Source: Pseudomonadota bacterium
GTDB taxonomy: Bacteria; Myxococcota; UBA9042; PHBI01
Reading direction: 5' to 3'
Length of the DNA stretch: 7,528 nt
NCBI GenBank assembly: GCA_005772945.1
Contig: SXIE01000077.1
Coordinates: forward strand, 1-7,528
Shown here: in pieces, positions 6,502-7,528 of the stretch
Numbering within the stretch: the stretch's first letter is position 1
Layout of the letters: each line of letters opens with the position of its first letter
Position numbers and translations under genes: made by a program
The notes under the pieces: model-generated
Databases searched by the model: none
What the model was told of the DNA's origin: nothing
What the model saw: only the letters and a program-made list of their open reading frames with translations

Positions 6502-7341
6502 TCAGGGCTTCTCGCCGCGCGCGATCCGTCGGTCGATGTCATCGAGCAAGGCCGGCACCTCCCAGATCCCATCGACCACGTAGTGCGCGCCGACGCCGTG
6601 CAGCCGCTCATAGGCATAGGCCCGCCGCCGCGCCCGCTCGTCCGCTCCGAGCGCGTCCCACTCGACCTTGGTCAGCCCGACCTCGTTGCCGGTGATGGCC
6701 AGCCCGATGGTCCACATCCCGGCGTCGAGCCCCTCCAAGACATCGCCCTGGGTGTCCCCGACTTTCACGATCGCCGCCATCGGGTACACCCCGAGCCGCT
6801 TGGCATTCTCGAGGCACATCCAGGGCGCCGGCCGCCCCTCGGGCACGTCATCGGCGCACACCATCGTATCGGGCGCATACCCGCGCGCCGCGGCCTCCGC
6901 GAGCAGAAGCACGTTCATCGCGCGCGTGTAGCCGGTCGTCGATCCGATCTTCAGCCCACGCTGTCGACAGCGCGCGAGCACCTCGAGCGTCCCCGGCACG
7001 AGGTCCGAATACTTCGGCAGGATCTCGAGCTGCAGCGGCACGAAATCCGCGAACATCCGATCGAGCGCCGCCTCGTCGAACGGCGCCCCATGCACCTCCA
7101 CCCAGCGCGCCCCGATCCGCGGAATCTGGCTCAGCTTGTGGATGTGCACGCGCTTGTGCGCCCCCATCGGGACGCGCGCCTCGGCCTGCGTGATGTCGAC
7201 GCCGTAGCGCCGATAGACCTCGACGAACGCCTCCGCCGGCGCGATGCACCCGAAGTCCATCGTCGTGCCCGCCCAATCGAAGATGGCCGCCCTCAACCCG
7301 CCGCGGTACTCCCGCCAAAAAGCAAACGCTCCGACCTGCAT
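6502..7341 (-). CDS. phnX: phosphonoacetaldehyde hydrolase (phosphonatase)
   Basis: The product has 279 residues (the family is usually about 265-275). PhnX is a cytoplasmic HAD-superfamily enzyme that cleaves the C-P bond of phosphonoacetaldehyde to acetaldehyde and phosphate. This is the second step of 2-aminoethylphosphonate use, after the transaminase PhnW. Motif I is FDWAGTTMDFG with nucleophile D22 and A24; the Ala after the nucleophile's neighbour is typical of phosphonatases. The Schiff-base lysine is K63 in PMGAHK. Motif II is GSTTGYTRAM (133-142). The GRPAPWM segment is at 169-175. Motif III is KVGDTQGDVLEG with D196 and D200. The catalytic set is complete. Start ATG 7341 has GGAAGG 6 nt upstream. 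It leaves ~8-10 residues more than usual before motif I; TTG for L16 is a possible but weaker start. No phnW or phosphonate transporter is in the window. Its stop is 3 bp from that of the convergent zinc-ribbon gene, and the two genes are probably unrelated in function. Confidence 0.95.
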   Translation of the reverse strand: MQVGAFAFWREYRGGLRAAIFDWAGTTMDFGCIAPAEAFVEVYRRYGVDITQAEARVPMGAHKRVHIHKLSQIPRIGARWVEVHGAPFDEAALDRMFADFVPLQLEILPKYSDLVPGTLEVLARCRQRGLKIGSTTGYTRAMNVLLLAEAAARGYAPDTMVCADDVPEGRPAPWMCLENAKRLGVYPMAAIVKVGDTQGDVLEGLDAGMWTIGLAITGNEVGLTKVEWDALGADERARRRAYAYERLHGVGAHYVVDGIWEVPALLDDIDRRIARGEKP

Positions 7342-7528
7342 CGTCTACCTTCCCTTCGCACGATCCACGGTTGTCCGCGTCCTCGACGCGCCACCATCAT
7401 CGCACGAAGCGCGCCCCGCCGCACCCCGCTCCGCGACCCCGCCCCAAGCGCCCGCGACGCGTTTTCGATCGCCTCGGCCTCGCCCGTCTCCTCGCTCGGT
7501 CCGCCTGCGCCGTCGCCGTCGCCGGCGC
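7342..7528. other. upstream region of phnX; no gene assigned
   Basis: These 187 bp carry the phnX ribosome-binding site and presumably its promoter. I cannot point to a convincing -35/-10 pair. The end holds two copies of GCCGTC followed by GCCGGC (7509-7526). On the + strand a frame from TTG 7371 stays open to the window edge. It would encode a basic, proline-rich start followed by a hydrophobic Leu/Ala/Val stretch. It lacks an ATG/GTG start and any Shine-Dalgarno, so I do not call it a gene. Minus-strand frames here give Arg-rich or Gly/Glu-rich peptides without family resemblance. Confidence 0.5.
7348..7353 (-). promoter_or_regulatory. ribosome-binding site for phnX
   Basis: On the - strand GGAAGG lies 6 nt before the ATG at 7341. 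It favours this start over internal alternatives. Confidence 0.55.

Noticed and set aside
6496..6504. The 9-mer TGACGTTCA shared with position 503-511 in recB
   Set aside because: Repeated 9-mers are expected by chance many times in 7.5 kb. One copy is formed by two stop codons.
6457..6522. GCGCGCGGC / GCCGCGCGC stem as a terminator across the convergent junction
   Set aside because: The loop would be nearly 50 nt, there is no T run, and such GC runs are common throughout the window.
1..7528. E. coli-type Chi sites (GCTGGTGG)
   Set aside because: I found no exact copy on either strand by eye, and the Chi sequence of this organism is unknown, so nothing can be concluded.

Overview
The window is GC-rich (roughly 70% or more by eye), with third codon positions almost all G or C in the real genes. 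It looks like chromosomal DNA of a high-GC Gram-negative bacterium. A myxobacterial/deltaproteobacterial or other high-GC proteobacterial host is my guess from base composition and gene set, and it is not proven. There is no sign of a phage, insertion sequence, CRISPR array, tRNA or rRNA.

Left to right on the + strand there is a tight exonuclease V operon. It holds the 3' end of recC (2-352), complete recB (349-4092) and complete recD (4089-5924). A small gene for a zinc-ribbon protein (5917-6498) follows. Every junction overlaps: ATGA at recC/recB, GTGA at recB/recD, and 8 bp at recD/zinc-ribbon. The four genes are therefore probably one transcript with coupled translation. The ptrA-type protease gene that sits between recC and recB in E. 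coli is absent here. RecB (3'-5' helicase plus nuclease), RecC (Chi-reading scaffold) and RecD (5'-3' helicase) together form the heterotrimer that resects double-strand breaks, degrades linear foreign DNA and loads RecA. RecB and RecD keep all their catalytic motifs.

On the - strand, converging on the zinc-ribbon gene with only 3 bp between the stop codons, is a complete phosphonoacetaldehyde hydrolase (phnX, 6502-7341). It belongs to 2-aminoethylphosphonate catabolism. Its usual partner phnW is not in the window. The last 187 bp (7342-7528) carry the phnX ribosome-binding site and presumably its promoter. They may also hold the start of a divergent gene, on weak evidence.

Points most worth a second look: (1) the recC reading frame appears to be broken at a GGGG tract near position 97-100; (2) an uncharacterised CxxC...CxxC zinc-ribbon protein is translationally coupled to recD and could be a RecBCD accessory factor; (3) RecD motif V has Gly where the family normally has Glu; (4) there is an AT-rich inverted repeat with clustered rare codons inside recB. 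I do not see a clearly novel multi-gene system. The zinc-ribbon gene is the best candidate for undescribed biology.
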